Made by a program: the position numbers and the translations under genes. Below the pieces are notes generated by a model that made no database searches, had not been told where the DNA came from, and saw nothing but the letters and a program-made list of their open reading frames with translations. From Lachnospiraceae bacterium (lineage in GTDB: Bacteria > Bacillota > Clostridia > Lachnospirales > Lachnospiraceae), in NCBI GenBank assembly GCA_017518735.1, contig JAFWTY010000008.1:1-64000 (forward strand): 64,000 nucleotides of DNA. Direction: 5' to 3'. Within the stretch, counting starts at the first letter, position 1. Each line of letters begins with the position of its first letter. Positions 34,471-42,950 of this stretch are shown piece after piece.

Positions 34471-35808
34471 TTAATTGTTTCCTTTGGTCAGATTCTTAAA
34501 CAACATGAACTCAGGCAGCCATGCCAGTTTTACGGTACCTACCGGGCCGTTACGTTGCTTGGCAATGATAACTTCGGTCACATTCGTGTTTTCCGTATCT
34601 TTCTTATAATAATCCTCGCGGTATAGGAACATAACCACGTCGGCATCCTGCTCGATTGCACCGGACTCACGAAGGTCGGAAAGCATCGGACGCTTATCGG
34701 TACGCTCCTCCACTTTACGGCTTAACTGGGAAAGTGCAACAACCGGAACGTTTAACTCTCTGGCAAGTAGTTTTAAGGATCTGGAAATATCCGACACTTC
34801 CTGCTGTCTGCTGTCGGTTTTTCCGCCGTTCGTCATCAACTGTAAGTAGTCGATGATAATCATATCCAGGCCTTTTTCCAGCTGCAGTTTTCGGCATTTG
34901 GAACGAAGTTCGGCAGGCGTGATTCCCGCGTTATCATCGATTACGATAAAGGACTTGGCAACCTCGGCCGCTCCTGCGGAAAGCATTTCCCATTCTGCGG
35001 TATTCAGATCGCCGGTACGGAGTTTCTTGGCATCCACCTTGGACTGCATTGCAAACAGACGGTTTACCAAAGACTCCTTCGACATTTCCAGGTCAAAAAG
35101 GGCAACCCTTTTCTTTTCCTTAATTGCCGCATTGAGCGCAATGTTCAAAGCGAAGGCGGTTTTACCCATGGAAGGACGCGCCGCAATCAGAATCAGATCG
35201 GACGGCTGGAAACCTGCGGTATCATAGTCCAGATCCGTAAATCCGGTCGGAACACCCGTCGTGTTTCCTTTTACCTTTCCTGCCTTCTCAATATTGTCCA
35301 GCACATTCATTACCACCTCATCGATGGGAACGAAATCGGTGCTTCCTCTTCTTTTTACAACATCAAAAACCTTCTTCTCCGCCGTATCCAGAATCACATC
35401 CAGCTTTTCCTTGCCGGAATAGCAAAGCGTAGAAATATCATCATTGGCACGGATCATTCTGCGAAGAACGGATTTCTCACGTACGATTTCCGCATAGGAT
35501 TTAACATTAGCGGAAGTCGGAACGCGCTCGATAAACTCTTTCACATAGGTTAAGGAGCTTACTTCGGGCGGAACGTTTTTTTCTTTTAACAAGTCCTGCA
35601 GAGTAATTAAATCCACCGGGCGTCCGCTCGTCTGCAGTTCCTGCATGGCATCAAAAATCACGCCGTACTGTTTATTGTAAAAATCCTCTCCCGTAAGAAT
35701 TTCGCCCGCAGAAATAATCGCCTGGGAATCCATTAACATGGCACCCAGGACGGACTGTTCACTCTCCGTGGAATGAGGCATCACTTTTCGTACTACTACT
35801 TCTTCCAT
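34471..35808 (-). CDS. dnaB: Replicative DNA helicase DnaB
   Basis: 445 residues. N-terminal primase-interaction domain (MPHSTESEQSVLGAMLMDSQAI), then the RecA-like motor: Walker A ARPSMGKTAFALNIA, Walker B DMIIIDYLQLM, arginine-finger region SRSLKLLARELNVPVVALSQLSR and RKVEERTDKRPMLSDLRESGAIEQDAD. Normal length. Follows rplI by 1 nt on the same strand, the common clostridial gdpP-rplI-dnaB order. 5'-3' hexameric helicase at the replication fork. No intein is present. Confidence 0.97.
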   Translation of the reverse strand: MEEVVVRKVMPHSTESEQSVLGAMLMDSQAIISAGEILTGEDFYNKQYGVIFDAMQELQTSGRPVDLITLQDLLKEKNVPPEVSSLTYVKEFIERVPTSANVKSYAEIVREKSVLRRMIRANDDISTLCYSGKEKLDVILDTAEKKVFDVVKRRGSTDFVPIDEVVMNVLDNIEKAGKVKGNTTGVPTGFTDLDYDTAGFQPSDLILIAARPSMGKTAFALNIALNAAIKEKKRVALFDLEMSKESLVNRLFAMQSKVDAKKLRTGDLNTAEWEMLSAGAAEVAKSFIVIDDNAGITPAELRSKCRKLQLEKGLDMIIIDYLQLMTNGGKTDSRQQEVSDISRSLKLLARELNVPVVALSQLSRKVEERTDKRPMLSDLRESGAIEQDADVVMFLYREDYYKKDTENTNVTEVIIAKQRNGPVGTVKLAWLPEFMLFKNLTKGNN

Positions 35809-35809
35809 C

Positions 35810-36259
35810 TTATTTCTCCGGTTCTACATGTACCTTAAGCTGTGCAGTCACCTTGGTATGAAGGCGGATGGGTACATCGAATTCTCCCACACTTTTTAAG
35901 GAATCGGAAAGAACGATTTTCTTCTTGTCGACTTCGATTTTATGCTGGTCAGCCAGCGCTTTTGCGATTTCTTTTCCGGTCACGGCACCGAAAGCACGTC
36001 CGCCTTCTCCGACCTTGATGGGAACGGTTACGGAAATGGAATCAATCTTCTTTCCGAGTTCCGTCGCGGCATCAAGCTGCTCTTTGGCAATTTTTTCCTG
36101 ATTGGCTTTCTGGAGTTTCAGATCGTTGACATTGGCTCCGGTTGCTTCCACACCGAGTTTCTTCGGCAAAATGAAATTTCTGGCATAGCCGTCATTTACA
36201 TTTACCGTATCGCCTTTCTTTCCAAGGCTTTTTACATCCTGTAATAAAATAACTTTCAT
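35810..36259 (-). CDS. rplI: 50S ribosomal protein L9
   Basis: 149 residues. MKVILLQDVKSLGKKGDTVNVNDGYARNFILPKKLG is the L9 N-terminal rRNA-binding domain; the central helix (QANQEKIAKEQLDAAT) and C-terminal domain (GKLFGSVT-like GRAFGAVTGKEIAKAL) follow. GGAG 12 nt before ATG overlaps the gdpP stop region (3 nt between genes). Second gene of the gdpP-rplI-dnaB operon. Confidence 0.97.
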   Translation of the reverse strand: MKVILLQDVKSLGKKGDTVNVNDGYARNFILPKKLGVEATGANVNDLKLQKANQEKIAKEQLDAATELGKKIDSISVTVPIKVGEGGRAFGAVTGKEIAKALADQHKIEVDKKKIVLSDSLKSVGEFDVPIRLHTKVTAQLKVHVEPEK

Positions 36260-36262
36260 CTT

Positions 36263-38317
36263 TTATAATTCTCCGTTTTCTGACATTTCATCCAAAGTTT
36301 CCTGAAGCTTCTTTACAACCTCTTCCACCTTGGCATCTTTAAACTGTGCACCGGCGATGCTCATATGACCGCCGCCGCCCATTTTTTCCATAATAACCTG
36401 TACGTTTACTTCATCAATGGAACGGGCGGAAATAAAGATGGTTCCGTTGTAATCCGTAAAGACGAAACTTGCCTTCACGCCGTTGATATTGAGAAGTTCG
36501 TTTGCTGCCTGTGCAGCCACAACGGTCGGGGACTTACAATGAGCTGCATCGCAGACCGCAATCGCATAATCTCCGCGGTAGATAACCGTATCCTTGACGG
36601 TTTCTGCCTTCGCCATATATTCCGATGCATCTTCTCTGAAGAGCTTACGAACTCTGGTAACATCCGCACCGCTTCTGCGAAGGAAGGCTGCGGCTTCAAA
36701 CGTACGCACGCCTGTTTTTGCCACAAAACAGTTGGTATCCATTACGATACCGCCGTACATGGCATCGGCTTCGCAGTTCTTTAACTTAATACCGTTCTCC
36801 ACATACTGCAAAACTTCGGCAACCATTTCGCAGGTGGAGGAAGCAAACGGCTCGACATAGGAAAGCGTTGCATTCTCGATGGTTTCCTCGCCCTGTCTGT
36901 GGTGATCGAGTACCACGATGGCTTTGCAGCATTTCAAAAGTTCCGGACACTCCGTAATGGAAGGCTTGTTGATATCCACAACAACCAGTACGGCATTGTT
37001 TCCGACGGTCTCGAGGGCCTGTTCGGAATTCATGATGAAATCCTTGTCGTAGTCCGAACTCTCCGTAAACATATTGACAATGGGCTGTAAGGAAGGTGTT
37101 ACGTCGTTGAGTACGATGGTCGCTTTCTTGCCCATGGAATTGGCGATACAATAAATACCGACTGCCGCACCGAAGGAGTCCACATCGCCCATACGGTGTC
37201 CCATAATATAGACCTGATCCTTTGTGGTCAGGATTTCCTGTAATGCCTGAGCTTTTACTCTGGCCTTTACTCTCGTATTCTTTTCAAGCTGCTGGCTCTT
37301 TCCTCCGAAGTACTGAATCTGTCCCGGAGTCTTAACAACCGCCTGGTCACCGCCTCGGCCCAATGCCAGATCAACCGCCGCACGGGAGAATTCCACGTTC
37401 TGTGCGTAGGTAAGACCGCCGAGTCCGATACCGATGGAAAGCGTCAATGCTCTTTCGTTTCCGATATTAACGGTTTTTACTTCTTCCAATAAGTCAAATC
37501 TCTGCTCTTTTAACTGCGCTACCGCTTTCTTTCGCAGGATTAACATGAATTTGTCTTTTTCAATTTTCTTTACGATACCGTCAATTGACGCAACATACTT
37601 GTTAATCTTTCTTTCGATTAACGCAAGGAGCAGGGAGGAACGAACTTCCTCGACACCGTCCAAAGCTTCTTCAAAGTTATCCAGATAAATGAATCCGACT
37701 GCCAGGGACTGGTCATCGTTTTCCTGTAAGGCGATTTTTAATGCCGTTTCATCAAAAAGATAAAAACCGATCAAACATTCTTTTTCGGAGCCGGTATCGA
37801 TCAGGCTGCTGTTCTGGATCATTTCGGATACGTCAATCCTCTTGATCAGCGCACGGAAATAACGCTCCTCAAACTGAATGGAGTACTCTTCTTCTCCGTT
37901 TCCGACATCTTCCTTCGGGAACTTGTCCTGAGTAATCTCGGAAAAGATGGATGTGATGGATCTGTGGAATCCGGAAGAAATACCGGTCAGATTTTCAAAT
38001 GCGGCATTGCTCCATAAGATTTTGCCGTTCTCATCCAGCAGTGCATGCGGAAGACGAAGTTCCTTCAAAATCTGTTTCTGCACCTGTCCGTATTCCGTCG
38101 CAAAACTAACCAGTTCTTCCAGAAGATTTGCACGGATATAAACCCAGAATAAAAGAAGGCCGATAAAATACAGAATTACAAAAACGGAGACGGCAATTCC
38201 GGCTTTGACATTTAAAAAATAAATAGGAACGTTAAATGCACCCAGCAAAACGCCAAGCACAACCAGAAGAAGCATGTATACTCGCATCTTTCCCTTTATT
38301 TTAATTGTCTTTGCCAT
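36263..38317 (-). CDS. gdpP: Cyclic-di-AMP phosphodiesterase GdpP (DHH/DHHA1)
   Basis: 684 residues from the ATG at 38317 (GGAGG upstream); the frame extends 78 codons further without a ribosome site. Two transmembrane helices (about 10-55), a PAS-like domain (LLDENGKILWSNAAFENLTG), a degenerate GGDEF domain (the GGDEF position reads RGGDQAVV), then the DHH domain: GHRMGDVDSFGAA, VVDINKP, VLDHHRQG and DTNCFV, and DHHA1 with MGGGGHMSIAGAQF. Hydrolyses c-di-AMP to pApA; membrane sensor of cell-wall and osmotic state. First gene before rplI and dnaB. Confidence 0.95.
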   Translation of the reverse strand: MAKTIKIKGKMRVYMLLLVVLGVLLGAFNVPIYFLNVKAGIAVSVFVILYFIGLLLFWVYIRANLLEELVSFATEYGQVQKQILKELRLPHALLDENGKILWSNAAFENLTGISSGFHRSITSIFSEITQDKFPKEDVGNGEEEYSIQFEERYFRALIKRIDVSEMIQNSSLIDTGSEKECLIGFYLFDETALKIALQENDDQSLAVGFIYLDNFEEALDGVEEVRSSLLLALIERKINKYVASIDGIVKKIEKDKFMLILRKKAVAQLKEQRFDLLEEVKTVNIGNERALTLSIGIGLGGLTYAQNVEFSRAAVDLALGRGGDQAVVKTPGQIQYFGGKSQQLEKNTRVKARVKAQALQEILTTKDQVYIMGHRMGDVDSFGAAVGIYCIANSMGKKATIVLNDVTPSLQPIVNMFTESSDYDKDFIMNSEQALETVGNNAVLVVVDINKPSITECPELLKCCKAIVVLDHHRQGEETIENATLSYVEPFASSTCEMVAEVLQYVENGIKLKNCEADAMYGGIVMDTNCFVAKTGVRTFEAAAFLRRSGADVTRVRKLFREDASEYMAKAETVKDTVIYRGDYAIAVCDAAHCKSPTVVAAQAANELLNINGVKASFVFTDYNGTIFISARSIDEVNVQVIMEKMGGGGHMSIAGAQFKDAKVEEVVKKLQETLDEMSENGEL

Positions 38318-38457
38318 AAAACCGATTCCTCCGTTAAATCCAAAGATACTACAGATTATAACACAAAATCGCAGTTCGTACCACACAACATCTTGTATGT
38401 GCCTACTCTTCCTACCGCAAACGTGCATGAACTCAACATCAAAATGCATGAAATGGG

Positions 38458-38486
38458 TTTGCAAATCCGGTAAAATGTGATAGAAT
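38458..38486 (+). promoter_or_regulatory. Promoter of the riboswitch-controlled pilin gene
   Basis: TTTGCA or TTGCAA (38458-38464), about 16-17 nt, TAGAAT (38481-38486), about 30 nt before the riboswitch. Divergent from gdpP. Confidence 0.6.
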
Positions 38487-38514
38487 AATGACAATCCAAT
38501 AAGAGATATGTTTT

Positions 38515-38590
38515 TTCGTACCGGCAAAGCAGAAGAAATTCTGTGACGCAAAGCTAGAGGGCCTTTAACATGGTAGCCAGTTGCAGCGAG
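38515..38590 (+). ncRNA. Cyclic-di-GMP-I (GEMM-I) riboswitch aptamer
   Basis: Contains the invariant blocks GGCAAAGC (38523-38530), GACGCAAAGC (38545-38554), GGGCCT and ATGGTAGCCAG. Helix P2 is AGAA with a GAAA GNRA tetraloop and TTCT at 38531-38542, and P3 pairs GCTA (38553-38556) with TAGC (38573-38576). A Rho-independent terminator follows at 38608-38638 before the pilin gene. A competing stem GGAT...ATTAG / CTAAT...ATCC (about 38590-38611) overlaps the 5' half of the terminator, giving a possible anti-terminator, so transcription control by c-di-GMP is likely; whether ligand turns the gene on or off cannot be decided by eye. Confidence 0.9.
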
Positions 38591-38607
38591 GATCTATTAG
38601 TTATCTA

Positions 38608-38638
38608 ATCCACTTTGCCGAACAAAGTGGATTTTTTT
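38608..38638 (+). terminator. Expression-platform terminator of the c-di-GMP riboswitch
   Basis: ATCCACTTTG, 5-nt loop, CAAAGTGGAT, then TTTTTT. Perfect 10-bp stem between the aptamer and the pilin gene. Confidence 0.88.
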
Positions 38639-38716
38639 GATACAACACCAGGTTGTGTCGTGATAGGGGATTGATGAAACTGTTAGACTTGTTATTTGAA
38701 AGGACAGGTGATTAGT

Positions 38717-39391
38717 ATGATGAAAATGAAGAGACATCCTAACAAAGGTTTTTCACTGGTGGAATTGATTATTGTAATTGCGATTCTTGCAATTCTGACC
38801 GCGATCATTGCACCGAACTTTATTAAGTATTACAAGAGAGCCAGACGTGTAAGAGACATGCAGGGCGCTCAGATTATCGGCGAAACCGTAGAACGTATCT
38901 GCGCAGTGGATCCGGAAGCTGCCGAAGAGTGGATGAAAATGACCAATAAGAGCAGTAGCAACCACGTGGAATATGTTGTAACGGACGGCGATGAAACTTA
39001 CGTACTTACAAACGTTTTCGAATTCAGTATGACGAAAAAAGGTGATATCACCGGTACCTACTGGAAGAATTACAGAGAAGGACAGATCCGAAATGCAAGA
39101 AATGCAAATGACTGTCCCGTACTTTATGAAGCATTGAAAGAAGAACTCTCAACCAATATCGAGAGTATGGCATATCAGGAGAACGATTTACATGCATTCC
39201 GTTGCGCTAAGAACTTAAATACCGGAGGCGTTGAAGTTTGGGCATGCTATACACCGAAGGGAACCGACGGTGAAGGTGTTAAAAACGGATATATCCAGTA
39301 TCGTCTCTGGCCGGATCCCGATCCGCGCTACTTAGACGGCGAATATGTAGAACCGATTCACGCACAGAAATACAACAAAGTAGTAAAATAA
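38717..39391 (+). CDS. Type IV pilin-like protein (prepilin N-methylation signal)
   Basis: 224 residues from the ATG at 38717 (AGGTG 6 nt upstream); an in-frame TTG at 38696 has no ribosome site. A short basic leader (MMKMKRHPNKG) is followed by the prepilin peptidase site G/FSLVELIIVIAILAILTAIIAP with the essential Glu at +5 and a long hydrophobic helix. The C-terminal domain is unrelated to any pilin I recognise and has few Cys. No other pilus assembly genes occur in the window, so it depends on machinery elsewhere. Its mRNA starts with a c-di-GMP riboswitch plus terminator, so it is probably made only at one c-di-GMP level. Confidence 0.85.
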   Translation: MMKMKRHPNKGFSLVELIIVIAILAILTAIIAPNFIKYYKRARRVRDMQGAQIIGETVERICAVDPEAAEEWMKMTNKSSSNHVEYVVTDGDETYVLTNVFEFSMTKKGDITGTYWKNYREGQIRNARNANDCPVLYEALKEELSTNIESMAYQENDLHAFRCAKNLNTGGVEVWACYTPKGTDGEGVKNGYIQYRLWPDPDPRYLDGEYVEPIHAQKYNKVVK

Positions 39392-39432
39392 CATAACCAA
39401 GCCTACATACTAATCCATCAATCCTATAAATA

Positions 39433-39466
39433 AAAAGGCCTGCGGCTTATGCCACAGGTCTTTTTA
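39433..39466. terminator. Bidirectional terminator between pilin and rpsR
   Basis: AAAGGCCTGCGGC / GCCACAGGTCTTT stem with TTATG-like loop, A-run before and T-run after, between convergent genes. Confidence 0.8.
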
Positions 39467-39485
39467 TTTGCTTTCGCTTATTGAT

Positions 39486-39749
39486 TTAGTCCATTACGTA
39501 AGGCATCAATGCAACGTGACGAGCACGCTTGATTGCTACGGTAAGAGCTCTCTGATGCTTTGCGCAGTTTCCGGTAATTCTTCTGGGAAGAATCTTACCT
39601 CTTTCGGATACGAATCTCTTTAACTTAGCTGTATCCTTGTAATCAATTACATTATCTTTTCCACAGAATGTGCAGACTTTTTTTCTTCTGTGCATTCCAC
39701 CCTTTCTTCTCATGGGAGAATCGGGTTTATCTGTCTTTACAAAAGCCAT
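39486..39749 (-). CDS. rpsR: 30S ribosomal protein S18
   Basis: 87 residues from the ATG at 39749 with GGAGG upstream. [48 protein letters not shown] and [11 protein letters not shown] are the S18 signature; two Cys at the N-terminus and one later suggest the zinc-binding form (C+). Last gene of the rpsF-ssb-rpsR operon. Pairs with S6 on 16S rRNA. Confidence 0.96.
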   Translation of the reverse strand: MAFVKTDKPDSPMRRKGGMHRRKKVCTFCGKDNVIDYKDTAKLKRFVSERGKILPRRITGNCAKHQRALTVAIKRARHVALMPYVMD

Positions 39750-39777
39750 AATATGCCTCCTTATGAAATCCTCAAAC

Positions 39778-40212
39778 TTAGAACGGCAAGGATGCGTCGG
39801 AGCCGGAATCAAACTTCATGAAATCATCATCTCCGTCAATTCTGCCGCCTTCGTCGGATGAACCGACAGTTCCGGAAGATGCACCTGCAGCGTTTTTGCT
39901 CTCAGCGAATTCCTGATCTTCTGCAACTACATCCGTTGTGTATACTTTCTGTCCCTCTTTGTTGGTATAGCTTCCGGTCTGAATACGTCCGGTCACAAGT
40001 ACCTTTGTTCCCTTGTGGAGATACTTCTCCGCAAATTCTCCCGCTTTTCCGAAAGCAACGATGTTAATAAAATCCGTGCTGTTCTCGTCATTCTTCGAAA
40101 AGCGTCTGTCAACTGCAAGTGAATATCTTGCTACTGCCGTGGGATTATCTCCCTGTGAATATCTGACATCGGGATCACGAGTCAAACGACCCATAAGTAT
40201 AACTTTGTTCAT
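39778..40212 (-). CDS. ssb: Single-stranded DNA-binding protein
   Basis: 144 residues. OB fold begins [21 protein letters not shown], continues [51 protein letters not shown] Ser/Gly-rich linker leads to the acidic C-terminal tip [16 protein letters not shown], which recruits repair and replication partners; the tip is slightly changed from the usual DDDLPF but ends LPF. Between rpsF and rpsR, as in most Firmicutes. Confidence 0.96.
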   Translation of the reverse strand: MNKVILMGRLTRDPDVRYSQGDNPTAVARYSLAVDRRFSKNDENSTDFINIVAFGKAGEFAEKYLHKGTKVLVTGRIQTGSYTNKEGQKVYTTDVVAEDQEFAESKNAAGASSGTVGSSDEGGRIDGDDDFMKFDSGSDASLPF

Positions 40213-40225
40213 ATTAACCTACTTT

Positions 40226-40516
40226 CTATTCTTCGTCCTGTCTAACGCATAAGTATCTGATTACGCCGTCCATGATACGAATTCTGTGTTCGATTTCGAT
40301 CGGTGCGGTCGTTTCAGCCTCGAACTGGATGAAATAGTAGTACGCTTCCTTCATTTTCTGAACTTCGTAAGCAAGTTTCTTCTTGCCCCAGTCGTCCACA
40401 TTGGTAATGGTACCACCGAATCTTTCGATGAGAGCCTTTGCTTTGTCCACAACGGCTGCTCTTCCATCGTCTTCGAGTTTAGCATTGACAACAACGCATA
40501 ATTCATACTTGTTCAT
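40226..40516 (-). CDS. rpsF: 30S ribosomal protein S6
   Basis: 96 residues; AGGAGG 8 nt before ATG. NKYELCVVVNAKLEDD..., then VDDWGKKKLAYEVQKMKEAYYYFIQFEA, and RIRIMDGVIRYLCVRQDEE at the C-terminus define S6. First gene of the operon; a leader of about 65 nt lies between the promoter (40589-40617) and the ATG, where S6:S18 autoregulation is known in other bacteria. Confidence 0.96.
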   Translation of the reverse strand: MNKYELCVVVNAKLEDDGRAAVVDKAKALIERFGGTITNVDDWGKKKLAYEVQKMKEAYYYFIQFEAETTAPIEIEHRIRIMDGVIRYLCVRQDEE

Positions 40517-40588
40517 GCTAGTTACCTCCTTTTGGTCTCTGGCCCACTGTCTATGCAGCGAGCAAGGAATTTTACATCACGGAGCTTT

Positions 40589-40617
40589 AGTTTAGCATAA
40601 AAAACCGTGATTATCAA
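40589..40617 (-). promoter_or_regulatory. Promoter of rpsF-ssb-rpsR
   Basis: Minus strand: TTGATA (40617-40612), 17-nt spacer, TAAACT (40594-40589). Leader of about 70 nt follows. Confidence 0.65.
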
Positions 40618-40650
40618 GCATTTTTTGCTTTGCTTCCCATATTTCTTCTA

Positions 40651-41010
40651 TTAAAAACCGTCCTGAACCTTCGTGAATGCATTTTTGCTGATCGGCTTCT
40701 TGCAAACCGGGCAGTAAACATATCCTTCCGGGAAGTTTCTGTGCGGCTGGAAACTTCCGACCTTTACATTGATCGGATGGCCGCAGTAAATACAGTTTGC
40801 AACATAGGAACATCCTGCATTGTCGGTTTTTACATTGTTGTTATGAACTGAGGTTGTGATGGCAAGAATGATTCCTGGAATCAGGAAACAACATCCGAAA
40901 CCTAATACAATTGCTCCGGCGATTCCGCCTCCTGCGGCAAGAACAATTGCTCCGACTCCGGAGATAATTGCTCCCCAGATGATCAGTCCTACTTTTGTTC
41001 TTCGATACAT
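40651..41010 (-). CDS. Small membrane protein with C-terminal zinc ribbon
   Basis: 119 residues; AGGAG before ATG. Two hydrophobic glycine-rich helices (about 7-28 and 30-52), then a cytoplasmic or external zinc ribbon: CIYCGHPINVKVGSF...YCPVCKKPISKN (CxxC and CxxC, plus a His). Function unknown. It follows the sirtuin gene (35 nt) on the same strand and could form a pair with it. Confidence 0.7.
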   Translation of the reverse strand: MYRRTKVGLIIWGAIISGVGAIVLAAGGGIAGAIVLGFGCCFLIPGIILAITTSVHNNNVKTDNAGCSYVANCIYCGHPINVKVGSFQPHRNFPEGYVYCPVCKKPISKNAFTKVQDGF

Positions 41011-41045
41011 TATGACTCCTTTCCGGTTACCTTGTTATTACATTT

Positions 41046-41804
41046 TTATAATTGAGAGAATACTTCTCCTATTTTACCTCTTACCACCAGATCCGCCCTG
41101 GAATCCTGCGCGGTTGCGGAAAGATTCACAAGCACGAGTTTGTTTCCGGAATAATAATCGATCAGTCCTGCTGCCGGATATACCACGAGAGAAGTTCCTC
41201 CGATGATCAGTACGTCGGCATTTGCAATATATCGTACCGCCTTTGTCAGCACACTGTTGTCCAGTCCTTCTTCATACAAAACCACATCGGGTTTGATGGT
41301 CGCACCGCACTTCTCACACTTCGGAACCATGTAGTCCGGACATCCGGGTTCATTCGTTTTGGAAGCCTCTTCCACCTTTTCCTTTATGGCTGCAAAATCA
41401 TAAAACTCATGGCACTTCATACAGTAGTTTCTCTGTACACTTCCGTGAAGTTCGAGTACCTCTTCGCTTCCCGCAAGCTGATGAAGTCCGTCGATATTCT
41501 GGGTAATGACAGCCTTTAGCTTTCCTGCCTTCTCCAGCTCTGCAAGTTTTAGGTGTGCGGCATTGGGTTTTGCACCTTCCAAAAGAAGCTTGTCTTTGTA
41601 GAATTTATAAAACTCCGACGTTTTTCTCATAAAAAACGTATGGCTTAAAATTGTCTCGGGCGGGTAATCATACTTCTGATGATACAGTCCGTCCACGCTT
41701 CGAAAGTCCGGAATTCCGCTTTCCGTCGACACTCCGGCACCGCCAAAAAACACAATGTTGTTGCTTTCCGCCACCCACTGCTTTAAAGTCTGAATTTCAT
41801 CCAT
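41046..41804 (-). CDS. cobB: Sir2-type NAD-dependent protein deacylase
   Basis: 252 residues; GGGGGAG before ATG. NAD site FFGGAGVSTESGIPDFRSVDGLY, catalytic-loop TQNIDGLHQLAGSEEVLELHGS with the catalytic His, zinc ribbon CMKCHEFYDF...CPDYMVPKCEKCGATIKPDVV (two CxxC-like pairs), and IIGTSLVVYPAAGL. Deacetylates acyl-lysines with NAD. Class U/M type. Length normal. Confidence 0.95.
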   Translation of the reverse strand: MDEIQTLKQWVAESNNIVFFGGAGVSTESGIPDFRSVDGLYHQKYDYPPETILSHTFFMRKTSEFYKFYKDKLLLEGAKPNAAHLKLAELEKAGKLKAVITQNIDGLHQLAGSEEVLELHGSVQRNYCMKCHEFYDFAAIKEKVEEASKTNEPGCPDYMVPKCEKCGATIKPDVVLYEEGLDNSVLTKAVRYIANADVLIIGGTSLVVYPAAGLIDYYSGNKLVLVNLSATAQDSRADLVVRGKIGEVFSQL

Positions 41805-41833
41805 GTCGCTCCCCCTTGCTAATGCTTACTCTT

Positions 41834-42010
41834 CTACATCTGATGTCTTACAATCCGGTATTCGTCGCCGCACTGATAATACGGACACTGATAATGTGAA
41901 TCCGTATTCAGACGGATATAGTCATCTTCGTCCATGCTGACACAGCAGACATATTCTTCTTCGTCATCGTCATATACGTAATTTGCACATTCTTCGCAAC
42001 AAACGTCCAT
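41834..42010 (-). CDS. Small Cys-rich acidic protein (DUF6472-like)
   Basis: 58 residues, AGGAG 5 nt before ATG. CCEECANYVYDDDEEEYVCC, then a D-rich turn, QCPYYQCGDEYRIVRHQM. Pattern C-xx-C-N-Y-x-Y-D...C...CPYY..GDEY(K/R)IV is one I associate with a small Lachnospiraceae-type family of unknown function, likely metal- or redox-binding with five or more Cys. It sits 29 nt upstream of the sirtuin gene, possibly co-transcribed. Confidence 0.8.
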   Translation of the reverse strand: MDVCCEECANYVYDDDEEEYVCCVSMDEDDYIRLNTDSHYQCPYYQCGDEYRIVRHQM

Positions 42011-42037
42011 GGCTTCTCCTTTACACTCTTGTAAATC

Positions 42038-42060
42038 GAGCAGGGCATTACGCCCTGCTC
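42038..42060. terminator. Hairpin between the DUF4177-like gene and the DUF6472-like gene
   Basis: Perfect GAGCAGGGC / GCCCTGCTC stem with a 5-nt loop. The U-run is weak (TCGATTTAC on the minus strand), so partial readthrough into the downstream genes is likely. Confidence 0.6.
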
Positions 42061-42070
42061 TCGTTATTTC

Positions 42071-42844
42071 TTATCGGATCGGAACGATTCTGGGTTTTCC
42101 GTCGTCTTCGGAATCTCCGTCATCTGCGGGCTTCTCTGCCGGTCTGGTTCCCGGGGTTGCCTGCTGCTTATTCATCTGAGCGATTTCTTCATTCGTCATC
42201 GGTCTGGGAGTCGGTTTCTTGCCGTTGAATAAATCTCCCTCCGCTCTTGCCGAAGGAGGAATCTGAGTTGTTCCCGGCTGAACTACCGATCCGGGTTGTC
42301 CGGGTGCCGGTCCCATCGGTCTTGCTCCGGGTCCTCCCTGCGGTCCCTGTCCCTGAGGGGGCATCGGACGTCTGGCTGCTCCGGTTCTTCTTTCAAAAAT
42401 TAAAACAATCTGTGTAATGGGAACCGCGCCGTTTGCCGCAAGTCCGCCGGTTACTCCGCCGTATCCCGCCACCTGGCTCTTTCCGATTACGTTACAGAAA
42501 GAGTTTGCAAGTCTCCAGCCTTTTTCGGCATAAACCTTAAGCTGGGAGTTCAGTTTTTCCGAGCTGATGGTACCGTCGGAATTACTTGCAATAATCTCCG
42601 CACGATACTCGAATGCATCGTTTACTTTCTTTAAGGTTTCCTGCTTGGTCTCTTCCTGGCTGCGGTTTACGGTAAGGTTCGTATTCATAAGGTTCTGAAT
42701 ACTGTCTACAAATTCCGCTTTTCTTTTATACTGGCTGATATCTTTTACCGGTGCATCGATATCGATGATGGCACCGCACTTCATACAACTGTTGACTTCC
42801 AACGCTTCCGAAGATAATTCTGCTCCGCAAACTTCACATTTCAT
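42071..42844 (-). CDS. Zinc-ribbon protein with DUF4177-like domain and disordered tail
   Basis: 257 residues. N-terminal zinc ribbon CEVCGAELSS...SCMKCGAIIDID, a coil, a DUF4177-like domain (YRAEIIASNSDG...LKVYAEKGWRLANSF...ITQIVLIFERR), and a Pro/Gly-rich tail (from about residue 157: RRPMPPQGQGPQGGPG). The tail is low-complexity and probably disordered. Soluble. Related in the DUF4177 part to the gene at 31462-32040. Function unknown. Confidence 0.7.
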   Translation of the reverse strand: MKCEVCGAELSSEALEVNSCMKCGAIIDIDAPVKDISQYKRKAEFVDSIQNLMNTNLTVNRSQEETKQETLKKVNDAFEYRAEIIASNSDGTISSEKLNSQLKVYAEKGWRLANSFCNVIGKSQVAGYGGVTGGLAANGAVPITQIVLIFERRTGAARRPMPPQGQGPQGGPGARPMGPAPGQPGSVVQPGTTQIPPSARAEGDLFNGKKPTPRPMTNEEIAQMNKQQATPGTRPAEKPADDGDSEDDGKPRIVPIR

Positions 42845-42950
42845 GGATTGTTCCCCCTCTCGTTTTTGTATTCCCCGAATACGATTACCTAAATATTATA
42901 TCATTTATAAAACCCTTTTACACCCCTATTTTTACAATTCCCAACGACTT

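Noticed and set aside
36263..38317. GGDEF domain as diguanylate cyclase
   Set aside because: The GGDEF position reads RGGDQAVV and the protein has the DHH/DHHA1 phosphodiesterase domain; it fits GdpP.
38641..38716. Upstream TTG at 38696 as start of the pilin
   Set aside because: No ribosome site; the ATG at 38717 gives a normal short leader peptide.
42038..42060. Strong intrinsic terminator
   Set aside because: Stem is perfect but U-run is poor, so it is listed only as a weak bidirectional hairpin.
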